From positions 280,981-344,980 of the forward strand of contig KV423924.1 of the NCBI GenBank assembly GCA_001632435.1: a stretch of 64,000 bases of DNA. Reading direction: 5' to 3'. Positions 51,601-62,329 of the stretch are shown here, one piece after another. Each line of letters starts with the position of its first letter. Within the stretch, counting starts at the first letter, position 1. This DNA comes from Calocera cornea HHB12733 (taxonomy: Eukaryota > Basidiomycota > Dacrymycetes > Dacrymycetales > Dacrymycetaceae). The notes below the pieces were generated by a model, which was given only the letters and a program-made list of their open reading frames with translations, was not told the origin of the DNA and did not search any database. The position numbers and the translations under genes are program-made.

Positions 51601-52386
51601 TGGTGTCGAAGATGGAGTGGATGACCAGGTTGGCCATGGCGAAGAACATGCTGCTGAGCCCGCCGGGGTGCGCGTTGAACTTCCCCGCGGGACGCGAGAG
51701 CAGGAGGTCGAACACGAGCCCCGGGTCGGGGAGCGCTGAGGGGGGGACGACGGACGCGGAGGGGACGGTGCGCGAGTAGGGCATGCCTGCGCGGCCCAGG
51801 TTCGGGAAGGCGGGGTTGTAGTGGTCCCCATTGGTCGTGCGGTAGTTGTACGACCGCTTGGGGTGCTCGTCCGGCGGCAGAGGGGGGAAGGGGGCGAGGT
51901 ACGCCGAGGGCGGGTGCGGCAGGTCCTTGTACACTATATGCACGCGCCGTATTTGGGTCAGCGATTCCCGCCCGCCGAGGACCGCGGACTAGGGGGCTTA
52001 CGCGTGTCGATGAAGAACGCCTGCATCTTCTGGTTCATCGGGCTGTCCGCCGGCATGCGCGCCATGAGCGTGAGCAGCTTCTCGAGCTGTGGGACGGGCG
52101 CATATAGTCAGCGTTTCGCCCGGCTGGATGCGGTGCGGTGCGGACGCACCATGAACAGCCTGTCGTCGATGCCCTTGCCGTTGAGGTTCTGGATGGCGTC
52201 GAGGACGGCGGGGAGGTCGGAGGGGCCCAGCGCGGTGCCCGTCTTGAGGAGGCCCTCCATCTCGGTGATGCTCCTTGCGAGGAGGCCGGGCGGGGCCTTG
52301 AGCGACCCGCCGTCTGTGTCGGCCGGGGAGAGCGCGGCGGAGATGAGGTTGGACGCGCGGGAGAGGGCGTCGACGAGGGCTGCCAT
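48688..52386 (-). CDS. Ppo-type fatty-acid dioxygenase / diol-synthase-like, copy 2
   Basis: Inverted paralogue of the + strand copy across rad14, with the same exon plan. MAALVDALSRASNLISA start; KDLPHPPSAYLAPF; NGDHYNPAFPNLGRAG; VLLCRNHNFIAEKIL; YRWH at about 50960-50985; SSFKEWNPNPEIYN. It keeps NLRRAPGTSGVLPMFTQT and ends PTGLMLQYDA. In the contracted heme-loop region it reads SSVSCVEGL, so a Cys is present exactly where copy 1 has Arg. Both copies end with the same TCGTCGATCCGCAATGA stretch just beyond the stop codon. Likely a recent duplicate; expected product is a fatty-acid hydroperoxide. Confidence 0.9.
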
Positions 52387-53442
52387 GGTGTGATGGGATG
52401 CGGGGAGGGGGGATCAAGCACTTGGAGGGATACGGGGGACGACGATGGTATAGCGGGCAGAGGGGGGGATGCACGAGAGCGGTCGCGCCCGCAAGCTATA
52501 AAAGATCTCGAATTGGCCGCGGCTGAGGTGAGGGTGGTCAGGGCGGCCGCTGTGCGTCACTGCTCGCTGGGCAGTAGGGAGGTTCAGCACTAGTGGCGCG
52601 CCGATTCGCACTGCATCGGGCGATTTCGCTCTAACCTACGGGGGTTTACTTCTGGTTTGACAAGATGCGCGATCAGCGACCGAACAGCAGTGCCCGTGAT
52701 TGAACAGTGCGCCCTGCCCGGCGTGGCACATCATGGAGTCCATCAAAAGAGGCACTGGGCAGCAGCACCGCGCCCGGACCCTTACACCGTGCCGGGCCGT
52801 CGCAGGAAATCGGGACGGCGCAGTCAAGCTCCCGATAGTACACTGGCCGCGCTAGAAGGTACCCTGACGGCGGGGGAATGTGGGCTGAAACACAACGGGC
52901 AGGTTATTCGTGTCAGCCACAGAGGGTGCCGATGTAGATGGAGTTGGACCGGGTTTTCATGCGCGCGTTGTTAGTGCTTCTATTCGCTGCTCGCGCTACC
53001 GCGTCGGAAGACGCTTCAGGCGTCCAACCCACGGCAGCGGATGGATGGTCTGCGGGCGAGCAGCGGGGCGAGATGCCGCGCGGAGGCTACCGGCGCATTT
53101 GGCAGTGCATTCCCGCTGGGTAAGCCCTGTTGACAGCTGCCAATGGGCGTTTCCTGCTTTGACGAAGTCACGATCGTCACTGCCAATCAGAGAAGGGGAT
53201 CCCCGATTGTGTGGGGCGAGTAGGTAATCCATTATCGGGTCGGCCGGTGTTTGCACCCCCTGCTCTGCCTGCGCTGCTACATGGGCCGTCGCTAGCAACC
53301 CTGCCCCGGAGTTTTGGATATCAACTCCTCCGGCCGCTCAACCTTCCTCCCTCTTCACACCTGTACCTGCCCCAGACGCCCGCAACTCATCTCCCCTCTG
53401 CTCCACACCACCACCACACCACCACCACCACCAACTGCCAGC
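52387..53442. other. Intergenic, divergent promoters of Ppo copy 2 and peroxidase 1
   Basis: About 1 kb. CTATAAAAG at 52496-52504 is TATA-like on the + strand. No gene supported. Confidence 0.4.
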
Positions 53443-54528
53443 ATGGTCAACGTCGTGCTCAACGCAATCTCGCGCATCGTGCTCGGTATCGTAGACTCGG
53501 TCGTCCACGGCCTCACCGTCGGCTACATCCTCCTCTGGGATAACGGCCTCATCCTCCTCAACGCGCTCTCCTGGTCGAAGCGCAAGGGCTCCCTTATCCC
53601 CCCCGGCAAGCCGGGGCATGGCGGCAAGTGGCCTGAGTGGCACCCGCCCGTCGAGGGCGACAGCCGCTCGGCCTGCCCGGCCCTGAACGCGATGGCGAAC
53701 CACGGTGCGTGTCCCTTGCACAAGCACCCCTGCACATGCACACTACTAACGCATGCACCAGGCATCCTCCCGCGGGACGGGCGCAACATCCCGTTCACCG
53801 AGCTGAACGCGGCGATCCGCTCGACGTACAACTTCTCGCCGACCTTCTGCTGGTACGTGCCCCTGTACATGGCCGGCGTGCTCGGCCGCTCGTACAGCAA
53901 GGGCACGCTCGACCTCGAGGACATCAGCGTCCACAACGGCATCGAGCACGATGCCTCGCTCTTCCGGCACGACACGTACCTCTCGCCTAACGGAGACCAG
54001 GGCAAGCCCTGCCCGGACCTCGTCGACGGCTTCTTCAAGGTCGTCAAGGGCGACAAGGTGACCGTCGACGACCTCGCACGGTACTCGGAGATCCGCCGCG
54101 CGAGCAGCAGGCGCGACAACGGCCAGTTCACACTCAGCACTTTCCACAAGCTGTTCGCCTCCTCCAAGTACGCACTTTATTTCCCCTTCCCCTTCCCCTG
54201 CCCTGCGGATCTGACGCGCCCTCGCAGCTGCGCCACCCTCATCCGCATAATGGGCGGCGACATCCCCGCGATCAAAGCCTGGCTGTACGAAGAGCGCCTG
54301 GTCGACGGCTTCGAGTCGGCCACGCGCAAGCCCTGGGGCCTGACCATGGGCACCTTCCAGACCACCGTGCTGCGGATCGAGGCTGGGATCAGGGCCAAGG
54401 CGAGCGAGGACTCGAGCCTCGGGGATCTGGGCTTGGGGTACGGCGAGGCCGAGGTGAGCGAGACGAGTGCGCTGCTGGGAGGGGGGGCGCCCAGGAAGAG
54501 CGTGGCCCCCGTTAATGGGGAGCATTGA
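53443..54528 (+). CDS. Heme-thiolate peroxidase / peroxygenase (Peroxidase_2), copy 1
   Basis: Chloroperoxidase/UPO-superfamily protein. The heme-Cys segment is SACPALNAMANHGILPRDG; the acid-base pair region is SVHNGIEHDASLFRHD (Glu-His-Asp), the form typical of chloroperoxidase-like members. Other blocks: STYNFSPTFCWYVP, GQFTLSTFHKLF, CATLIRIMGGDI. Two introns: at 53705-53761 (H-G junction), and near 54171-54229 before NCATLIR. The N-terminus is about 40 residues of hydrophobic sequence (ISRIVLGIVDSVVHGLTVGY) rather than a typical signal peptide; a membrane anchor is possible. Start at 53443 is the first ATG in frame after a (CCA)n stretch. Substrate might be fatty-acid hydroperoxides of the adjacent Ppo; this is inference. 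Confidence 0.88.
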   Translation: MVNVVLNAISRIVLGIVDSVVHGLTVGYILLWDNGLILLNALSWSKRKGSLIPPGKPGHGGKWPEWHPPVEGDSRSACPALNAMANHGACPLHKHPCTCTLLTHAPGILPRDGRNIPFTELNAAIRSTYNFSPTFCWYVPLYMAGVLGRSYSKGTLDLEDISVHNGIEHDASLFRHDTYLSPNGDQGKPCPDLVDGFFKVVKGDKVTVDDLARYSEIRRASSRRDNGQFTLSTFHKLFASSKYALYFPFPFPCPADLTRPRSCATLIRIMGGDIPAIKAWLYEERLVDGFESATRKPWGLTMGTFQTTVLRIEAGIRAKASEDSSLGDLGLGYGEAEVSETSALLGGGAPRKSVAPVNGEH

Positions 54529-55182
54529 GCTTGAGCTGAGAAGGATGCGCGGAGGGCGCGCTTTGATGGTCAATCTTTTTTAAGTACCCGGAGGGGTGTA
54601 ACGAGGCTATACCCGAAAAATGTGCCGGAGTTGTGTCGATGTGATCGCAGAGCGAATGCATCACCTTTGCGGGTATAGTAGCAAGGAAGCGTCCAGGGTT
54701 CAGAGACCGCTTTGATAATGACGACCACCTCATTTTGCTCGATTTGCTCAGGACAGCTTGGCTGAGTGCTGCAACACTACCTCATTTGTTAGACAACTGG
54801 TGACAATGGGATGTCATGGCGGTGCGTAGCTTGCATGTCCACGGTGTGGTAAGTTGGGACAAGATTATGGATGCTGGAGGGCAATTCAGGCTTCGTCTGC
54901 CCTGTCTCCGTCATGTTATCGACAAGAAATCCTCAGTTGACTGGGTAGAAACACCGCTTCTGGGTGAGAAGAGTGCGCGCTGCTCACTTCGGATTGGCTG
55001 TCTCTGCTCCACCTCTATGTACGTGACTTGGCCGATCACGACTCCTGCAGAAGCACGACCCGGTGCTCTGGTATCATCACTGCACTCCGATCGCCCTCCA
55101 GTAAGCCCACGTCCCAACCTCCTATCCAGATGGCCCACACCCGCATCTCTCTCCTTCAAACCACTACCATCACCCGTTCCAA
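54529..55182. other. Intergenic between the two peroxidases
   Basis: About 650 bp with no supported gene. Confidence 0.45.
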
Positions 55183-56265
55183 ATGCACCCCGCAGTAGAC
55201 AACAGCCTCTCGCGCCTCGTCGCCGGCGTCACCGACCTGGTCACGCACGTGCTCACGCTCCTGTACCTCTTCACCTGGGACCTCTGCCTCGTCCCGCTCA
55301 CCGTCCTCGTCGGCCCCAAGCCCAAGGGAAGCCTCATCCCCCCCGGCAAGATGGGGCACGGCGGGAAGTGGCCCGAGTGGCACGCGACTGCCCCCGGCGA
55401 CAGCCGCTCTGCCTGCCCGGCGCTGAACGCGATGGCGAATCATGGTGAGGAGCTACTCATACAGGCATATATGCGCATCACACTTACTCGAACACGCATA
55501 CAGGCATCCTCCCGCGCGACGGGCGCAACATCCGCTTCACGGACCTGAGCATAAAGATAAAGGAGACGTACAACTTCGCGCCCACCTTCTGCTGGTATGT
55601 TCCCATGTACATCGCGCGCGTCCTCGGCCGCTCGTACTACGAGGACACGGTCGACCTTGAAGACATCAGCGTGCACAACGGCATCGAGCATGACGCGTCC
55701 CTCTTCCGGCACGACACGTACCTCTCGCACACCGGCGATCAGAGCAAGCCCTCTAAGGACCTCATCGACGGCTTCTTCAGGAGTGTCAAGGGCGACAAGG
55801 TGACTGTCGACGACCTGGCGCAATACTCCGAGATCCGCCGCGCGAGCAGCAGACGCGATAACGGCCAGTTCACTCTCAGTCTGTTCCACACGCTATTTGC
55901 CTCTGCCAAGTGTGTTTCGCTTTCGCGAAGGCGCATATATACTGCTAACAAACTGTTCTAGCTGCGCCACCCTCATCCGTGTTATGGGCGGCGACGTCGA
56001 GACGCTCAGAGCGTGGTTGTACGAAGAGCGCCTGGTCGATGGGTTCGAGTCTGCCAACCGCGATCCCTGGGGCCTGACCTTTGGTGCGTTCCAGTCGACC
56101 GTGCTCGCCATTGAGGGCAGAATCCGCGCGGAAAAGAGAGATGGCACCGCGACGACGCTTCTGCGCCGCATTCACGCCAACGGCAACGAGAAGCAGGGGT
56201 TGCGTGACGGCAAGATGAGGAAGAAAGGTGCATCCCACGGGCTAATGGAAAGCGCTGAGATATGA
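55183..56265 (+). CDS. Heme-thiolate peroxidase / peroxygenase (Peroxidase_2), copy 2
   Basis: Tandem paralogue with identical key motifs: SACPALNAMANHG (heme Cys), GIEHDASLFRHD, CWYVPMYIARVLGRSYY, SGEIRRASSRRDNGQFTL-like block and CATLIRVMGGDV. Same two intron positions, at about 55445-55503 and 55911-55961; both contain the GCGCATATA/ATATGCGCAT motif. The N-terminus is hydrophobic again (LVTHVLTLLYLFTWDLCLV), and the C-terminus is longer and basic (EKQGLRDGKMRKKGA). Intact by eye. Confidence 0.88.
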
Positions 56266-57037
56266 GGCCAACGAAGGAAAGCGCGGATCCCGAGAACCGA
56301 ACGCGGCGAGCGCTGAGCACACCGCTGGGAAGGCGGCTTCTACAAGTACAGTTTCTGTAACACGCAGATGCGCAGGGGGAGTTTATGATCATGCACGCAA
56401 GCATGTGTTCCGAGTTGCAAGTGATGATGTAGCTTGATGCACCCCCGAGATCCACCAGGTCGGTCAATATTGCGGGGCAGGACATCGGACCATTGATGTC
56501 CACCCTACGTGCACCAAGCACCAGTCCGCCCAGAAATTCGTGCCCCCTTTGTGAGCCAGCAGAACCGCAAGTCGCCCTTGATCTTCAACAAGATACAATT
56601 CAATACAATGCATTGTTGACACCCAGCACTAGATGGCGGCAGGCTGTGAACGTCCAAACCTCCACCAACGCGTTGACAGATGCCGTACGCTGTCACAGCG
56701 AGTGACTCTCGCGACAGGCGCCCCAGCGTATCCAGTGCTCCACAAAACTGAGAAACTGAAATAGGACGACGCTCGAGCGCCTGTCCAGCCTGGGGGTGGG
56801 GGTGGACAGCGCGCGCCGAGCGGCCCGAGGCCGGCTGAGCGGGGTGTCCACCGGGAGCGGGGGCTTGCCCGCGCCCCGAGCGCTGGACTGGCCTGGTGCG
56901 CAATCCGGTATGCGATATGCAGTATGCGGTATGCATCGTCCAGGCTGTGCGCGAGAACGACTACTTGCGTACTTTCCGCCACTCATACCTGTCAACAGTG
57001 GAATGTGCTTCCGTGCTTTTGCCTCCGGGGCCCGGCT
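56266..57037. other. Left flank of the palindrome-rich element
   Basis: No gene supported. Degenerate CCAGGCTG/CAGCCTGG words occur near 56785 and 56938, so the element boundary may lie here. No clear terminal inverted repeat or target-site duplication could be matched to the right side by eye. Confidence 0.4.
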
Positions 57038-57145
57038 AGGCTGCGCCTCCCGTTCGGCTCTGCTGGCACCCTTGCTCCTCGCTGTCTCATCCTCTCCCCC
57101 GATACACTGCCGACTGACAGCCCGATTCTTCAGCTTGACTTACGC

Positions 57146-59868
57146 ATGCCCCCTGCTCTGGATGGAGGAGTCCTGGAGGCTCTCCTGGCCGCTGACCTTG
57201 CGCCCGGAGAGCCCAACACTCGTGTCCAGCTGATCAACCTCTATGAAGAAGCCGACGACGAAGGTGAGCCGCTGGATCCACCATTCTGGCAGTGAGTACA
57301 TCCATCCTGCCCTTGGACGCGCAGCCTGACCATTCTTTCACAGTCTCACCCTCAGCGATGGTCTCCTTCAGGTCGCCAATGTTGTTGCCGGACCCGAGCT
57401 CATCCCCAGGCTGCGCGAAGGTGCGCTCAGGCTGTACGACGTAGTGGACATCGTAGCGGCCGAGCGTTGGGTGACAAACTTTGGTGATGGGTGCGTCTCT
57501 CTAGGCTGCGCAGCCTGAGTCCTACTGACATTAGCCCAGGTTATCAATCATCATCTACGAGGTCGACCGCATCCAGGGCTTCAACGGCTTCATTGGCCGC
57601 CCCGACCCTCCTGCCCACTGGGAGCGTATCAACTGTCCGTACGATGGGTATCTCCGCTCTCTGAACTGGATCCCCGCGCCCAATGAAGCAGTCGACTCGC
57701 AGCCATCCTCTCAAGGCTCTGCTCCACCCGCTGTGGACCATGCTCTTGCTCCGGGCCTGCAGGCTGCGCAGCCTGGCGGAGCAGGCCCCCAGCAACTGCT
57801 TCGTCCTCCCCAGCCTGAGCAGGCTGCGCAGCCTGGTGGGGCTCCCGGACACGCTCGGCCCCATGGGGCAGTCACCATCATTGGGGTAGGGGATGTCCCA
57901 GACCACCTCATCGCCCAGTCCCAGCCAGTCGTTCCCCGCCCACCTGAGCCCCGTGCATATGTGGTCGATCAAGACTTCCCGATGAACGAACCGCTGGATG
58001 CCGACGCTGTGCAGCACTACGCAGAGAATCCTGGACTGCTCCCTGGGGCGGCGGCGCAGCCTGACCCTCTCCCTTGGCAGATGCCTGGGTGGGGTCCGCC
58101 CCCAAAGATCACGCCCATCCAAGAAGTTGTGGCGTACAATCGCAAGTGAGTCGCCCACCTCCCAGGATGCGCATACGCTGACCGTCTGCAGTGTCTATGT
58201 CATCGGGCGAGTGTCCCGCATCACTCCACGCAACAAAACGGTCGACCTGGTGTTGCACGATGCCCATTCCGAGATCGACCTTGTTATCAAGCAGTGCAAG
58301 GACCCGAAGATGTCAGCCTTTGAGCGTGCCGAGGGGATCCAGGTGGGCAAGGTGAGTGCGCAGCCTGGGTGAGCCTTGTATTGCACTGACCAGGCTGCGC
58401 TTCCAGGTATACTGCGTGACCAATCTCAACGTGGTTGCATCGGTGCAGTACTGGTGTCGCTCGTACCATCCCGCACAGCTGGTCTTTGTTGCCCCAGAGG
58501 CAGAGTTCCTGGAGGTGAGTGCTCAGGCTGCGCAGATGCCTGGAGCGCAGCCTGACCTGATGTTGGTACAGGTTCCAGATGATGGCACGATCCCGCGTAT
58601 GCACTTCAACCTGCGGAAGATTGCCCAGCTGCCCAGCATTCCCGATCGAAAACCTGTTGGTGCGTCTCGGCAGGCTGCGCAGCCTGGGTGTGGGTGCTGA
58701 CATCTCATCCAGATATTGCATGCATCATTGTCAACACAAGCAACGTCATGTTTGGTCGTACGCCGGCGGAGGCAAGCTTTGTGAGTGCTCTTCCCCTCCC
58801 CCCAGGCTGCGCAGCCTGACCATTGGCAGGACCATGCTCAACCGGCTGCCACCACCCGCATGGACATGTGGGTTGCCGACGAGGCGGGGCACATGGGGCA
58901 CTTTGTTGCCTTTGACCAGTTCTGGCGCCGCTTGGAGGGCTCGGAGGGAAGAGTCGCCCTTCTCAAGAACGTCCTCGTGGACAAGTCTCGCGGACTGTCG
59001 ATCCGGACCGATGCGGCTCACACGCAGATCCTGTGGGATGACGATGTGCCCAATCATGCTGAGTTGCTGGCTTGGTCCGTCACTCTGTCCAAGCTCGTCA
59101 GGCTGCGCACTGACGGGGATTTCAGGTGGGACTTTGCCAAGGATGACCCCATGCAATGGCATGTCTTAAGCGCAGCCTGCAGCGCCAATGGAGCACGCTC
59201 GCTGAAAGTGCGCAGCCTGCTAACGGCGCCACCGCTCAAGACCATTGCTGAAGTGTACCGCGAGAAGCTGGACGAGGATCTCCGCACTGGTACCTTTCGT
59301 ATCGAAGGTACAATCGAGTTTGATGAAGCCAAATCGGTGACATACCAAGGCTGCGCAACGCCGAACTGCAATCGCAAGGTGGATCTGGGCGATGTTGCCG
59401 CCGATCACTTCTATCACTGCCCGCTCTGTGGACAAGCTTTCTTTTTCCCAGTTCCCAAGTAAGTGCCACGGGTCCTCAGGCTGCGCAGCCTGGGCATGCT
59501 GATCAGACATCCCTTTAGATACTGTTTGCAGTTCTCGTTGATCGACCGGAATGGACAGCGCGCCCAGGTCACGGCCTTCAACACTGCCGCAGAGTCCGTG
59601 CTGGGAATCAGCGCGGAGAACATGCACGAATTGTATCAGGATGAGGTATGTCGTTCGCCTAGGCTGCGCAGCCTGGAGGTTAACCTTGGACACAGGCAAG
59701 GTTCAAGCCGGTCCACGCCCTCAACCTTCGTAGTGCAATGACTGGCCGGTACATTGTCACAATCCAGGGTACGCGAAAGGCTGTTGGGTACTTCAGGCTG
59801 CGCCGTTCGTGGATTGCCACCGAATTCTTCAAGGTCGGGCGTGCTTATGATGATGCACCGGAGGTGTA
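57146..59868 (+). CDS. Divergent RPA1-like ssDNA-binding protein
   Basis: About 749 residues from ten exons; summed exon length is an exact multiple of three. OB-fold blocks: N-terminal LTLSDGLLQVANVVAG and LYDVVDIVAAERWV; central VYVIGRVSRITPRNKTVDLV, HSEIDLVIKQ and FERAEGIQVGKVYCVTNLNV, typical of RPA DNA-binding OB domains; C-terminal zinc ribbon CATPNCNRKV...HFYHCPLCGQ (C-x4-C, C-x2-C) with FSLIDRNGQRAQVTAFN. The three-OB plus ribbon order is that of the RPA large subunit, but the sequence is unlike a housekeeping RFA1 to my eye (for example IACIIVNTSNVMFG). The linker contains QAAQPG twice, encoded by complete palindromes. Introns 57292-57343, 57491-57540, 58146-58191, 58352-58406, 58515-58571, 58660-58712, 58781-58829, 59459-59519, 59646-59695. 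It could be transposon cargo. Confidence 0.82.
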
Positions 59869-59978
59869 AGTGGGCGTGAGGGCCGGTGACTGAGTGTCCA
59901 AGTGTCTGAGTTTTCAACGTTATGCGCAGCCTGGGTAGAGATCAAGCCATAGGTAGTGTGCAATATGATGTCATTCTT

Positions 59979-62329
59979 CTATGCAGGAACTACAGGCTGC
60001 GCTCGTGATGCCTGACCGGCATAAGGCTGCGCCTCCCGTTGCACGCGTCGCTTGCGGTGTGGCAAAGACTTGGCTGTCTCTACGGCGCTCGTGATGTTGG
60101 GCGGAAGCTTGAGGGCTGTGGGCAGTGAGGTAGGGTTAGGCGCAGCCTGGGCTAAGATTGTGTCCATTAAGGCAATGACTTGGCTGATTTCGCTCTTGAA
60201 TGCGTGGGGGGCGCAGCCTGGTAGCCAGTGGGACAGCTGCACGGCACGGTTGTACAATCGATCTGCGAGCGGGACCTCGACCACTTTCAATGCCCCATTT
60301 CGAGGGGCATCTACTTCTTGGACCTCTTCAACCTCACTTGGCTCACTGGGAGGGGGAAGCACCAGCAGATGCGCAGCCTGGCCTGGCGGGAAATGAATCT
60401 CAACCGCAGCCATATGCTTGCAGTACTGGATTCGGGGATAGGCTGCGCACTCGCAGACTCCACCCTCCATATCAACCTTGTATGATTGGCCGGCTTTGCT
60501 CTGAGACTGAACTTGATAGAGCTGATGGCCCTTGTTCTAATGTCGTTCGGGCGTCAGCGCAGCCTGGAGGAGCCAATAACCAGGCTGCGCACCAATACAT
60601 CTCCAAGAGCAATCTTGGCCCCATCGGACTCAGCCTTGATGCGAGCCTGCGCTGCAAGGTTCAGGCCCTCGAAGCCTCCCTGTTGCCGTCGATATTGGAG
60701 GGCATAATGGGCAGCAACATCTGTTGTCAATGTGTGGAGAAGGTCATCCATTCTTCGGTTTCGGGCCCCATGTAAGAAGGTGGATTTCAGGACATGGTGC
60801 CATCTATAAGCAGAATCAGCACGGGAAGCGCAGCCTGGAGGAGTTAGGCTGTGCACGCACGCTTCAATATGCATGTTGGTATGCACTTCCTCAAAAATGT
60901 GTCGATCTTGCCGAGAGACTGCAGACCACATAGGCTTGTCCAAAGTCCAGTTGAGAAGCAGATATTGCTGAAATTTGGGGGGCGACAGGGCATAAATTTG
61001 GCCCCAATGTTGGTCAAACTCGACTTCATCCTGGATTCGAATCCATTGCTTCAAGAGAGTCCAGAGCTCCGGGTGATCACTGATACGTAGGTGTTGTTGC
61101 CATGCATGGAGAACATGCCACCAGCAAAGAAGTACAGTTGACGAGGGATAGATGGCGCGAATGGCAGAGATCTGAGCCTGGTTCTTGTCTGTCATGACAT
61201 AGTGCGGAGTGACTGAGTTGGATGCCCGGAATAGTCGGAGCCAATATTGGAGTGTGAGAGCTTCACCATTGGATGAGAGCAGCCATGCCACTGGAATGCC
61301 TGGGTAACTATCAGGCTGCGCAGCCTGGAGGGCAAGAGGAAGAAGACATACCATGCCCCCAATGATCACGGCACAATAAAGTGAAAAGGGTGACCTTGTA
61401 GTATTGCGTGACATTGTGGGTGTCATCAATACACATGATGTGGTCACCTATTTCCGAAAATACTTGCTTCTGCCATGGTGTTTGAATGGCAATAAACATC
61501 ATGCTAGGATCAAGGTACGATGTGTCGGGCGCAGCCTGGTGGACCAGCTTGGAGCCAAGCAGTGAGTGGTGGTCGCGCAGCCTCTGAATCCATAATTGTG
61601 TGGACAAATCATCGCTGGGGGCCAACTGAACAGACTCAGCACGCACAGACCTCTGCCAGGCTGCGCATTAGCATGTGGAGGAAGACTTGGAATCAGGCTG
61701 CGCACCTGCAAGCGCTTGATGTCACGCATAGTCACGAAGTGATCTCTCTCAATCAGAGGTGCTTGAGTGGGATCATATGCTGATCCATGGATAGTCCTCA
61801 AGATTTCTCGGGGTTCGACCTTCAGGCGGAGCATTTCCTCAATATAGGCACGGGTCTGGGGCTGAACTCGAACAAATGGTGCATTGGGGTCACCAATGAG
61901 GTGTGAATGAATAGCATGGTAGCGTCCAAGCACCTTTGGAGTGTCCGGATATGTCTTGGTGATTAAAAGGCACTCGCAGCCTGTCTAATGAAGTCATCAG
62001 GAAGAGTAATGGTACAGAATTGGATCCAGGCTGCGCACCCTTTTGCTTGGTACTTTTCGCTTCCACTCGGGATGTTTCTTCTCATATGCTTTGATGCCTC
62101 CAGTTCCATCACGGGTACATACCCACAGTCTGCGCTCCCGAAAGGACAAGTGGCCGGTTTGGGTGTTAGGTTTCCCATGGACCAGGTTGCGCCTGCCAAG
62201 CTGAATGAGCTCAGTACGTTCTTCATTTGCACGCCATATGTCGAAGTCTTCTTCACAATCCCATATATGGGTATACAGACCACTCCGCAAGTCACTGAGA
62301 AAGCCACCACGTCGTGAAGAAGGATTCAT
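59979..62329 (-). CDS. MULE-family transposase with SWIM zinc finger
   Basis: About 692 residues from six exons; exon lengths sum to a multiple of three. Order: a FAR1-like zinc region (WVCTRDGTGGIKAYEKKH, TGCECLLITKTYPDT, HAIHSHLIGD); MULE catalytic domain with first Asp in MCIDDTHNVT, IPVAWLLSSNG, second Asp in VMTDKNQAQISAI, LCWWHVLHAWQQH, and the third acidic site at NMHIEAWHHVLK; then a SWIM finger, CECAAYPRIQYCKHMAA (C-x-C...C-x-H). The Glu codon abuts intron 60804-60860. Introns: 61985-62038, 61653-61705, 61300-61351, 60804-60860, 60537-60592. Three of them begin GTGCGCAGCCTG at the donor. Start at 62329 is the ATG before NPSSRRGG. No frame break seen, so it may be active. The tail is Pro/Glu-rich and contains motif-derived residues. 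Confidence 0.85.

Noticed and set aside
57146..59868. Helitron reading of the RPA-like gene
   Set aside because: No Rep/helicase ORF and no CTRR-hairpin terminus found; the adjacent transposase is MULE-type.
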